Source of the DNA: Chloroflexota bacterium
GTDB taxonomy: Bacteria; Chloroflexota; Anaerolineae; Anaerolineales; Anaerolineaceae
Reading direction: 5' to 3'
DNA: 18,653 bases
Assembly: GCA_019136175.1 (NCBI GenBank)
Contig: JAGVUS010000304.1
Coordinates: 1 to 18,653, forward strand
A program made the translations under genes and the position numbers. Below are positions 8,204 to 15,153 of the stretch, piece after piece. Each line of letters opens with the position of its first letter. Position 1 is the stretch's first letter. The notes beneath the pieces were generated by a model that saw only the letters and a list, made by a program, of their open reading frames with translations, was not told where the DNA came from and made no database searches.

Positions 8204-10102
8204 ATGCGCGTAATTGGAACCGCTGGTCATGTTGATCATGGAAAATCCACCCTGGTTTCTGCACTCACGGGCACGCACCCGGATCGATTGAAGGAGGAGC
8301 AGGAGCGGGAGATGACCATTGAACTGGGCTTTTCCTGGCTTGTTTTGCCAAATGGGGAGGAAATCGGGATTGTGGATGTGCCGGGACATCGCGATTTCAT
8401 TGAAAATATGCTTGCCGGGGTTGGTGGAATTGATGCTGTTATGTTCGTGGTGGCAGCCGATGAAGGTGTGATGCCCCAAACCCGTGAACATCTGGCTATC
8501 CTGGACCTGTTGCAGGTGCAGGCTGGCGTGATTGTCCTGACAAAAGTGGATCTGATTGATGACCCGGAGTGGCTTGACCTGGTTGAACTGGATGTTCACC
8601 AGGCTGTTCGGGGTACCATTTTGGAGAATTCCACCTGTGTTCGGGTTTCTGCCAAAACAGGCAAAGGGATTGATTCATTAAAGCAGGCACTCATCTCCTG
8701 CCTGGAGGGGCAGCCAGCCCGTCCCGATCTGGGTCGCCCGCGGCTGGCTGTGGATCGGGTTTTTACCATGTCTGGATTTGGGACAGTTGTTACAGGCACG
8801 CTGCTGGACGGCTCGTTTCATACGGGCGATGAAGTGGAAATTCTGCCTTCGGGTATCAAAGCACGCATCCGAACCCTGCAAACCCACAAAAAGAAACAAA
8901 CCCTGGCAGTACCGGGCAGCCGGACAGCCATCAACCTGAGCGGTGTGGATGTTGACCAGATTCAACGCGGCGATGTGATTGCTTCTCCTGGAAAATACCA
9001 GCCAACCCAGAGGCTGGATGTTCACTTTCGATTGTTGAAGGATGCAAGCGCTCCACTACTTCATAGCAGTGAAGTGAAATTCTTTTTGGGGGCTTCCGAA
9101 GTGGTGGGAAGGGTGCGTCTTTTGGGTCAGGACATGCTGCTTCCGGGAAGCACCGGATGGCTGCAATTGGAGTTACGGGATCCCGTGATTGCTGTGCGGG
9201 GAGATCGATACATATTGCGCCGTCCTTCACCTGGTGAAACCCTTGGGGGTGGTACGGTTGTGGATCCCCAGCCAGCGCGCCGTCACAAACGGTTTGACCC
9301 GGCAGTTCTGGATCATCTCAAAATGCTGGAAGAAGGTGCTCCCTCAGACGTTTTTTTCCGGGCTGCATTTGCTCTTTCCATCGCTCCTTATTCTGAAATC
9401 ACTGCCCGTTCCCGCCTTTCCACCGACCTGGCACACCAGGCAGCCCTGGAATTAATTGACTCGGGACAGCTTCTGCGACTTGATAACGGCAGCGGACCCC
9501 TGCAGCCGGATGTCCTGTTAATTACCCTGCCGCAGTGGGAGCAGTTAACCCGCCAGGCTGTGGGTGAGCTTTCCCAGTATCATCGATCCTATCCGCTGCG
9601 GCAGGGGATGCCCCGTGAAGCTCTGAAAAGCCGATTAAAACTTCAACCCCGTCCGTTTCAGTTTCTTTTGCGGTTATGGAGCCAGAAAAATCTGGTTGTT
9701 GAACAAGGTGCTCTTGTGGCACAATCTGGATTTACTGTGGTGTTCACTCCGCAGCAGCAAAACCAGGTGAAGCAATTGCTGGCTCGTTTCAGCCAGTCGC
9801 CATTTTCTCCACCCACTGTGAAAGAATGCCAGGCTGAACTTGGGGAAGAATTATTTGCTGCCCTGATGGATCAGCAGATATTTGTCCTGGTTCACCCGGA
9901 AATTATTTTTCTGAAAAAAGATTATGAAGCCCTTCGATCCTGGGTTGAGGGACATTTTCAGCAGCAGGAGACCCTTACTGTAGCAGAATTTCGAGACCGG
10001 TTTAACACCAGCCGCAGGTATGCCCTGGCATTCCTGGAACACCTGGATGGAATTGGTATCACCAGGAGGGATGGAGATTTTCGTAAATTAAACAGGCGAT
10101 AA
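8204..10102 (+). CDS. selB: Selenocysteine-specific elongation factor SelB
   Basis: SelB is a GTPase that delivers Sec-tRNA(Sec) to ribosomes stalled at UGA codons followed by an mRNA SECIS hairpin. The 632-residue length is normal. The N-terminal GTPase domain shows G1 GHVDHGKS (8-15), the switch-1 threonine in EMTIELGF, G3 DVPGH (58-62), G4 TKVD (113-116) and G5 SAKTG (149-153). Domains 2 and 3 follow (about 170-350), with GFGTVVTGTLLDG typical of the elongation-factor beta barrel. The C-terminal third holds the winged-helix repeats that bind the SECIS; the last ends in the characteristic FNTSRRYALAFLEHLD and a GDFRKL tail. The start has AGGGGGGA five bases upstream. It is probably the last gene of the long + strand operon; a new promoter begins 14 bases after the stop. 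tRNA-Sec lies 6.4 kb away on the other strand. Confidence 0.97.
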   Translation: MRVIGTAGHVDHGKSTLVSALTGTHPDRLKEEQEREMTIELGFSWLVLPNGEEIGIVDVPGHRDFIENMLAGVGGIDAVMFVVAADEGVMPQTREHLAILDLLQVQAGVIVLTKVDLIDDPEWLDLVELDVHQAVRGTILENSTCVRVSAKTGKGIDSLKQALISCLEGQPARPDLGRPRLAVDRVFTMSGFGTVVTGTLLDGSFHTGDEVEILPSGIKARIRTLQTHKKKQTLAVPGSRTAINLSGVDVDQIQRGDVIASPGKYQPTQRLDVHFRLLKDASAPLLHSSEVKFFLGASEVVGRVRLLGQDMLLPGSTGWLQLELRDPVIAVRGDRYILRRPSPGETLGGGTVVDPQPARRHKRFDPAVLDHLKMLEEGAPSDVFFRAAFALSIAPYSEITARSRLSTDLAHQAALELIDSGQLLRLDNGSGPLQPDVLLITLPQWEQLTRQAVGELSQYHRSYPLRQGMPREALKSRLKLQPRPFQFLLRLWSQKNLVVEQGALVAQSGFTVVFTPQQQNQVKQLLARFSQSPFSPPTVKECQAELGEELFAALMDQQIFVLVHPEIIFLKKDYEALRSWVEGHFQQQETLTVAEFRDRFNTSRRYALAFLEHLDGIGITRRDGDFRKLNRR

Positions 10103-10115
10103 TCCCCCAATATTG

Positions 10116-10144
10116 TTGACAGACTCGGTGTCACCGGATATAAT
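10116..10144 (+). promoter_or_regulatory. Consensus sigma70-type promoter of the rplU operon
   Basis: A perfect -35 TTGACA (10116-10121) and a perfect -10 TATAAT (10139-10144) are separated by 17 bases. The site sits just after the selB stop and 121 bases before rplU, so it is very likely the main promoter of the ribosomal protein genes. Transcription would start near 10151. Confidence 0.9.
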
Positions 10145-10150
10145 ATCGGC

Positions 10151-10264
10151 TTGCGCAGCCCCGGCATACTGGCGGGGGCGTTCGTATGTAACCCCAACTT
10201 CCCCACAGCGCGGCGCAAATGGGCGCGGTGACTGCGGTGAAGTGAAGATTGGAGCAAAGGAAAG
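10151..10264 (+). promoter_or_regulatory. Structured 5' leader of rplU, possible r-protein autoregulatory site
   Basis: About 114 bases lie between the predicted transcription start and the rplU start codon, more than translation needs. A GC-rich hairpin can form between GCCCC (10158-10162) and GGGGC (10175-10179), with further GC-rich segments at about 10207-10232. Leaders of this type, bound by their own ribosomal protein, are known for several r-protein operons, including L21 in other phyla. I cannot match it to a specific known leader, so regulation is inference. Confidence 0.35.
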
Positions 10265-10582
10265 ATGAAGTACGCAATTGTTGAAAGTGGCGGCAAGCAG
10301 TACAAAGCCGTCGAGGGAGCCACAATTGATGTGGATCTCCTGGTTGCGGACCCCGGCCAGAAAATTGCACTCGATAGTGTGCTTCTGGTTGTGGAAGGTG
10401 ATCATGTGGCAGTTGGCACCCCATCCGTCAAGGGCGCAAACGTGTCTGCCACGGTTGTTGGGCACGTGAAAGGTCCCAAGGTGATCGTTTTTCATTACCG
10501 CCCAAAGAAACGTATTCGCACCAAGACTGGTCACCGGCAGATGTACACCCGCCTGATGATCAATTCTATTGAAATGGAGTAG
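10265..10582 (+). CDS. rplU: 50S ribosomal protein L21
   Basis: The 105-residue product is full length for L21, a 23S rRNA-binding protein of the large subunit. The N-terminus MKYAIVESGGKQYK, the central DSVLLV and the C-terminal FHYRPKKRIRTKTGHRQMYT are diagnostic. AAAGGAAAG precedes the start. It is followed five bases later by rpmA, the near-universal rplU-rpmA arrangement. The long leader and consensus promoter suggest high expression with possible feedback control. Confidence 0.98.
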   Translation: MKYAIVESGGKQYKAVEGATIDVDLLVADPGQKIALDSVLLVVEGDHVAVGTPSVKGANVSATVVGHVKGPKVIVFHYRPKKRIRTKTGHRQMYTRLMINSIEME

Positions 10583-10587
10583 GTACC

Positions 10588-10866
10588 ATGGCACATAAAA
10601 AAGGTGGTGGTTCCAGTCGGAACGGCCGTGACAGCAATGCACAACGGCTGGGTGTGAAGCGGTACGCGGGCGAATATGTCCTTTCGGGCAATATTCTTGT
10701 CCGCCAGCGCGGCACCCGTATTAAACCCGGTCTCAATGTGGGATTGGGTAAAGACGATACGATTTTTGCAACTGCAGAAGGTATTGTTCTCTTTGAAACC
10801 CTGCCCAATGGTCGCAAGCAGGTCAGTGTTATGCCCGTGGAGCAGGTCTCCGAAGAGCAGGCATAA
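10588..10866 (+). CDS. rpmA: 50S ribosomal protein L27
   Basis: This is a 92-residue L27, located near the peptidyl-transferase centre of the large subunit. The N-terminus MAHKKGGGSSRNGRDS and the following RLGVKRYAGEYVLSGNILVRQ-type core are diagnostic. The N-terminus is the direct AHKKGGG form, without the cleaved prepeptide known from Firmicutes. A ribosome binding site, GGAGTAGG, precedes the ATG. The 71-base gap to the L31 gene has no terminator, so rplU, rpmA and rpmE are probably one transcript. In many bacteria obgE follows rpmA; here it does not. Confidence 0.98.
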   Translation: MAHKKGGGSSRNGRDSNAQRLGVKRYAGEYVLSGNILVRQRGTRIKPGLNVGLGKDDTIFATAEGIVLFETLPNGRKQVSVMPVEQVSEEQA

Positions 10867-10937
10867 CCATTCCCTCCACACCGCCGGTGAGATCCTGCAC
10901 TGCCGGAAGTGAAGGTTAATAGAAAGGTTGAAAGACG

Positions 10938-11414
10938 ATGAAGAAGGGTATTCACCCCACATATTATCCCGATGCGCAGGTGATTTGTGCCTGCGGTAAT
11001 ACATGGACGACCGGTTCCACCCGCAAGGTCATCCGCACGGAAGTTTGTTCTTCATGCCACCCATTCTTTACGGGACAGCAGCAGCGCTTGGTCGATATTG
11101 AAGGTCAGGTTGATCGCTTCTATCGCAAGCTGGAAGCCAGCAAGACAATGAAGAATTCTGTAAAAGCCCGCGAAGAAGGGCGTGTATCTTCAGCCCGCCC
11201 GGTGACTGATCTGGACCTTGGCACAAAACCCACCGAGGCACTGGCAAGGGCTGGAATTACCACCATTGGACAAATTTTGGAAAAACTACAAAACGGCACT
11301 GCGGAAATACTGGCAGTGGAAGGTTTTGGGCGGAAATCTCTGATTGACTTGAAGAAGAAATTGCGCGCTCAGGGTTTTGCCATCCCGGAAGCGGCTGAAG
11401 ATCTGTCCGCATAA
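10938..11414 (+). CDS. rpmE: 50S ribosomal protein L31 fused to an RNA polymerase alpha-CTD-like domain
   Basis: Typical L31 has about 65-90 residues; this one has 158. Residues 1-67 are a zinc-binding (C+) L31: Cys17, Cys19, Cys37 and Cys40, with EVCSSCHPFFTGQQ and DRFYRKL intact. After a charged linker (about 68-88), residues 89-150 closely resemble the C-terminal domain of RNA polymerase alpha: DLDLGTKPTEAL aligns with the E. coli DLELTVRSANCL, ITTIGQILEKL with IHYIGDLVQRT, and GFGRKSLIDLKKKL with NLGKKSLTEIKDVL. By eye, E. coli Arg265 becomes Lys97 and Asn268 becomes Glu100, while the Gly-x-Lys-Ser segment is kept. The fold is helix-hairpin-helix-like, so it could bind nucleic acid or a transcription factor. 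The DNA is one continuous frame, and a strong terminator follows directly. The fusion is seen; its role is inference. Confidence 0.92.
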   Translation: MKKGIHPTYYPDAQVICACGNTWTTGSTRKVIRTEVCSSCHPFFTGQQQRLVDIEGQVDRFYRKLEASKTMKNSVKAREEGRVSSARPVTDLDLGTKPTEALARAGITTIGQILEKLQNGTAEILAVEGFGRKSLIDLKKKLRAQGFAIPEAAEDLSA

Positions 11415-11436
11415 CTTTACAAATCATTACCTGGAC

Positions 11437-11475
11437 ACAACTTCCGAAGTAATATGACTTCGGAAGTTGTTTTTT
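11437..11475 (+). terminator. Rho-independent terminator of the rplU-rpmA-rpmE operon
   Basis: A perfect 14-base-pair stem (11437-11450 with 11457-11470) encloses a six-base loop, AATATG, and runs straight into a T tract to 11475. It begins 23 bases after the L31 stop codon. Confidence 0.93.
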
Positions 11476-11500
11476 GGGAGGATTGTCATCTTCCAGTATC

Positions 11501-11528
11501 TTGGCTGGATGCAAAATTCCTGTATAAT
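11501..11528 (+). promoter_or_regulatory. Putative promoter of the cytochrome operon
   Basis: TTGGCT (11501-11506) and a perfect TATAAT (11523-11528) are 16 bases apart. The site is just after the terminator and about 130 bases before the cytochrome start. The leader between them shows AT-rich sequence and no obvious operator. Confidence 0.6.
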
Positions 11529-11656
11529 TGAATTATCCCCAATAAATATCTATATAACCTGATTGGTGGAATTCGTGGGAATGGATATTCCCGTCATCTT
11601 TTTGTCTGGTTATCTTGCGGTATCCGATCCACAAATCGAGGAGGAAAAATACCAAG

Positions 11657-12913
11657 ATGAGCAAACCAAGGAATAATTACTGGCTGGCGCCAGTATTGGT
11701 CATTGCAGGGGTCGTGCTCGTTGGAATGGCTTTTTTGTTGGGTTTTGTGAACCCCGTGGAAGCGGCAATCCAGTTGCCACCAGAGCAGGGACCGGATAAT
11801 ACGGATTGCCTTTCCTGCCACCAAAATCCGGATCAAACCATGTTGTTTCCAAGCCGTGAAGAATTGTCCATTACCATCCTTCCGGCAATTTATGGCGGAT
11901 CTGCACATAAAAACCTGGCTTGTCAGTCCTGTCATACGGATATCAGTGGATATCCCCACCCGGAAAACAATGTGGAGTTATATAGATATTATGCGTTGCA
12001 GTACCAGGATACCTGCAAAAACTGTCACCCCAATCAATATGTGGAAATTCAGGACAGTGTACACTCCAATCTCTTTGAGCAGGGGAATCTAAATGCTCCC
12101 ATCTGTTCAGATTGTCACGATCCGCACAGCCAGCCAGTGACAGCCAAGGATGCGGAAGGCAAGCCAGCCTACACCGAACATGCTGCCATTGCCAATACCT
12201 GTGGTGACTGCCATAGTGGAATCTATAATCAATATCGCCAGAGCGTTCATGGGGAAGGTGTGTTTGTCAATAAGAACCCCGATGTTCCTTCCTGCACGGA
12301 CTGCCACGGAGTTCACACTATTGTGGATCCCACAACTGCCCAGTTCCGGCTATCGTCACCAAATATGTGCGGTGATTGCCATACGGATGAAACCATCATG
12401 GGGAAGTATGGTCTCTCCACGGATGTGTTGAGCACTTATGTGGCGGATTTTCACGGTACCACGGTCACCCTGTTCCAAAAACAGGAGCCGGATCAGATGG
12501 TCAACATGCCGGTTTGCTATGATTGCCACGGCATTCATGACATCCGGCGGTCGGACGACCCGGAATATGGGTTGCAAATCCAGGATAATTTGCTGGTTAC
12601 CTGTCAGAAATGCCACCCCGATGCAACGGCAAACTTCCCAGCTTCCTGGTTAAGCCATTATATTCCCAGCAAGGAAAAATATCCGCTGGTTTATTATGTT
12701 GAGCTGGTGTACAAAATCCTGATCCCAACCGTGCTGGGAGCGATGGTTCTTTATGTGCTGACAGATATTTATCGCAAGGTGATGAATCGGCGTAAGGTGA
12801 AGCCCGCATTGGTTGCGGAGGTGGTCCAACAATCACAACCCCAGGAAGCTCAGGTACCCCCGGATGTTCCGGAGACCCCGGAAACCACGGAAGAAAAGGC
12901 GAAGGAGGAATAG
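11657..12913 (+). CDS. Membrane-anchored nonaheme c-type cytochrome
   Basis: I place the start at ATG 11657, which is followed by a short basic stretch and a membrane/signal segment; GAGGAGG lies about 12 bases upstream. A TTG at 11615 is an alternative. The 418-residue protein has a hydrophobic segment at 10-31 ending in PVEAA, which may be a cleaved signal peptide or an anchor. Nine CxxCH heme sites start at residues 51, 89, 120, 150, 182, 213, 238, 287 and 316, and many nearby His residues could act as distal ligands. A second membrane helix (about 353-370) is followed by a basic stretch, then a Pro/Glu-rich cytoplasmic tail. The heme domain should therefore be extracytoplasmic. The b-type cytochrome gene follows three bases after the stop, so together they probably move electrons between the quinone pool and a periplasmic or extracellular partner. 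Confidence 0.92.
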   Translation: MSKPRNNYWLAPVLVIAGVVLVGMAFLLGFVNPVEAAIQLPPEQGPDNTDCLSCHQNPDQTMLFPSREELSITILPAIYGGSAHKNLACQSCHTDISGYPHPENNVELYRYYALQYQDTCKNCHPNQYVEIQDSVHSNLFEQGNLNAPICSDCHDPHSQPVTAKDAEGKPAYTEHAAIANTCGDCHSGIYNQYRQSVHGEGVFVNKNPDVPSCTDCHGVHTIVDPTTAQFRLSSPNMCGDCHTDETIMGKYGLSTDVLSTYVADFHGTTVTLFQKQEPDQMVNMPVCYDCHGIHDIRRSDDPEYGLQIQDNLLVTCQKCHPDATANFPASWLSHYIPSKEKYPLVYYVELVYKILIPTVLGAMVLYVLTDIYRKVMNRRKVKPALVAEVVQQSQPQEAQVPPDVPETPETTEEKAKEE

Positions 12914-12916
12914 ACC

Positions 12917-13921
12917 ATGGCACACGCAGAAAAACAATACCATCGGTTCAGTGTGGCGCAGCGGATTGAGCACCTGGTCCTGATCCTTTCCTTCAGCACC
13001 CTGGGTTTGACGGGACTGATCCAGAAATATGCCCAATCTGGCATTTCCCAGGCATTGATTCAATTCCTGGGCGGGATTGAAAGCACGCGCATCATCCACC
13101 GTGTTGCAGCCGTTATTTTTGTTCTTGGCGCGGTTTACCACTTTATTGTGGTGGGATATAAGTTGTTTGTGGAACGCCGCAAGGCAACCATGCTTCCTGG
13201 CATCAAGGATGTCAAGGACGGCATTGGGATGATCGGCTATAATGTGGGGCTTCGCAAGGATCGACCCAGGATGGGGCGTTATAACTTCACGGAAAAGGTG
13301 GAATACTGGGCAATGATGTGGGGATTGGTGCTCATGGGACTGACCGGTTTCATGCTTTGGAACCCGATTGCCACCACCAATATTCTTCCCGGACAATTTA
13401 TCCCGGCAGCCAAGGTGGCGCATGGGATGGAAGCTGTGCTGGCTGTCCTGGCAATCCTGATCTGGCATTTCTATAATGTTCATATTAAAAAGTGGAACTG
13501 GTCGATGATCAAGGGCAAGCTGAGCCACGAGGAAATGGAAGAAGAACATGCTGGTGAATTGGACGAGATTGAACGTGGAGAAGCCGGAAGGATTGCCCCT
13601 CTTGCAGATATCCGGAAGCGTAGAAATATCTTTATTCCCCTGGCGGTTGTCTTTGCCCTGGTATGCCTTTTTGCCATTTACCAGTTTGTTACCTACGAAG
13701 AAACAGCGCTCACGACCATTGCACCTTCTGCTTCAGAGGATGCTCCGGTATTCAGTGTGCCAACTGCTGTCCCCGAAGCTTTACCGTCGTCCGAATCCAA
13801 TGGGAATGTCCAGCCAGGCTTCCATGATGGTGATATCGGCAAGGTGAATCCGGGAAATTTCCGGGATGATTTGAGTTTGCTGGCTATTGCTCCATTGGGT
13901 GAATTGATGACCAGGGTCTAG
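12917..13921 (+). CDS. Cytochrome b561/FdhI-like membrane cytochrome b
   Basis: This 334-residue protein follows the nonaheme cytochrome with only three bases between, with GGAGG before its start. Four helices of a di-heme cytochrome b (about 18-36, 58-82, 128-147 and 165-188) carry candidate heme ligands His19, His61, His75, His169, His184 and His189. This pattern fits the family of formate dehydrogenase gamma and b561-type quinol-linked subunits. After a charged Glu-rich cytoplasmic stretch (about 200-225) there is a fifth helix (238-257) and a Ser/Pro-rich extracytoplasmic tail of about 75 residues, which is an addition to the standard four-helix core. The likely role is menaquinone oxidation or reduction coupled to the multiheme partner; direction cannot be told. 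Confidence 0.87.
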   Translation: MAHAEKQYHRFSVAQRIEHLVLILSFSTLGLTGLIQKYAQSGISQALIQFLGGIESTRIIHRVAAVIFVLGAVYHFIVVGYKLFVERRKATMLPGIKDVKDGIGMIGYNVGLRKDRPRMGRYNFTEKVEYWAMMWGLVLMGLTGFMLWNPIATTNILPGQFIPAAKVAHGMEAVLAVLAILIWHFYNVHIKKWNWSMIKGKLSHEEMEEEHAGELDEIERGEAGRIAPLADIRKRRNIFIPLAVVFALVCLFAIYQFVTYEETALTTIAPSASEDAPVFSVPTAVPEALPSSESNGNVQPGFHDGDIGKVNPGNFRDDLSLLAIAPLGELMTRV

Positions 13922-13958
13922 AGTATCGGTTTATTTCCCCTGGCAGTGAAAAAATTGG

Positions 13959-14001
13959 AACCGGTGGTGGAGAAGCCCAAAGCTTGTTAACCACCGGTTT
14001 T
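13959..14001 (+). terminator. Possible terminator after the cytochrome operon
   Basis: A ten-base inverted repeat (AACCGGTGGT at 13959-13968, ACCACCGGTT at 13990-13999) flanks a 21-base loop that can itself form a small AAGC/GCTT hairpin. Only four T residues close the right side. It lies 38 bases after the cytochrome b stop and 27 bases before the next start, so it could alternatively be a regulatory palindrome of the next gene. Confidence 0.45.
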
Positions 14002-14027
14002 ACTGCAGAAAGTGCAAAGGGATTCGG

Positions 14028-15137
14028 ATGGTTGATTTTTCTGACATACAGAAGCCGACGCTTTTACTTCATCCTGGCAGGGTGCGGGAGAATATTCGGA
14101 TGATGGCATCCAGGGCGCGTGCGCAGGGGAAGCGATTTCGTCCGCACTTTAAGACCCATCAATCTGCTGAGATCGGCGAATGGTTTCGCGAGGAGGGCAT
14201 TACTTCCATCACGGTATCTTCTGTGGATATGGCAATCTACTTTGCTGATCATGGTTGGGGGGATATCACTTTGGCGTTTCCAGTCAACCTGCGCCAGGTG
14301 GACGAACTGCAGGAACTGGCAGCCCGAATCAAGTTGGGCTTGCTGGTTGAGTCGGCAGAGGTTGTCCGCTCGCTGGGGGCAAGGTTGACCCATGGGGTAA
14401 ACATCTGGCTGAAGGTGGACACGGGATTGCACCGTGCTGGATTACCATGGGATCAAACGTCTGCTTTTCTCCCCATTCTTGCCGGGTTGGAGCATCATCC
14501 ATTCCTTAACGTGGCTGGATTATTAACGCATGCCGGGCATTCCTATCACGCTGATTCTCCGGATGAGATCATCCACATCTACAACGAGTCCGTAAAACGG
14601 ATGAATATCCTGCGCCAGTCTCTGGCTTCCTCCGGCTGGCGGGGATTGGAGATCAGCATTGGTGATACGCCGGGCTGTTCGCTGGTTGCTGATTTTGGGG
14701 AAGTGGATGAAATCCGTCCGGGGAATTTTGTGTTTTATGATGCCCAACAGTTGTCGGCGGGCGTGTGCAGGGTGGAACAGGTTGCAGCTGCCATGGCGTG
14801 CCCGGTAGTTGCTGTCCACCCGGAGCGTAGTGAGATTGTTGTGTATGGAGGTGCAATCCACCTTTCCAAGGATTGGATTGAGGTGAATGGGGAACGCAGG
14901 TTTGGATTAGTTGCGTTGTGTCATTCCACGGATGGTTGGAATGCCCCTATTTCCGGGGCTTACGTCTCTGCATTATCCCAGGAACATGGGATTGTACATA
15001 TGCCCGAACAATACCTTGCGGAGATTCAACCCGGAGATCTGATGTGCATCATCCCTCCGCACATCTGCCTGGCTGCCCAGGCAATGGGTTTTTACCGGAC
15101 AATTCATGGGCGCCGGATTGAAATGATGAAATCCTGA
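14028..15137 (+). CDS. D-serine dehydratase / D-threonine aldolase family protein (alanine racemase-like fold III PLP enzyme)
   Basis: The 369-residue protein has the alanine-racemase-type N-terminal barrel with the PLP lysine at Lys42 in FRPHFKTHQSAE, a signature of the DSD1/D-threonine aldolase branch. ISIGDTPGCS is a phosphate-binding segment, and EIRPGNFVFYD is strongly typical of the family. The C-terminal metal site reads PPHICLAA, giving His345 and Cys347. By established knowledge, eukaryotic D-serine dehydratase uses a His-x-Cys zinc pair, whereas characterised D-threonine aldolases use His-x-Asp, so the dehydratase side is favoured here. The reaction would remove D-amino acids by elimination or retro-aldol cleavage in the cytoplasm. 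AAAGGG precedes the ATG. It stands alone, converging on the protease gene with a 16-base gap. Confidence 0.87.
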   Translation: MVDFSDIQKPTLLLHPGRVRENIRMMASRARAQGKRFRPHFKTHQSAEIGEWFREEGITSITVSSVDMAIYFADHGWGDITLAFPVNLRQVDELQELAARIKLGLLVESAEVVRSLGARLTHGVNIWLKVDTGLHRAGLPWDQTSAFLPILAGLEHHPFLNVAGLLTHAGHSYHADSPDEIIHIYNESVKRMNILRQSLASSGWRGLEISIGDTPGCSLVADFGEVDEIRPGNFVFYDAQQLSAGVCRVEQVAAAMACPVVAVHPERSEIVVYGGAIHLSKDWIEVNGERRFGLVALCHSTDGWNAPISGAYVSALSQEHGIVHMPEQYLAEIQPGDLMCIIPPHICLAAQAMGFYRTIHGRRIEMMKS

Positions 15138-15153
15138 CTCAGGAGTGTCCTTT

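Noticed and set aside
10088..10642. Minus-strand ORF of 184 codons opposite rplU
   Set aside because: It spans the rplU promoter, leader and gene; composition is that of an antisense shadow.
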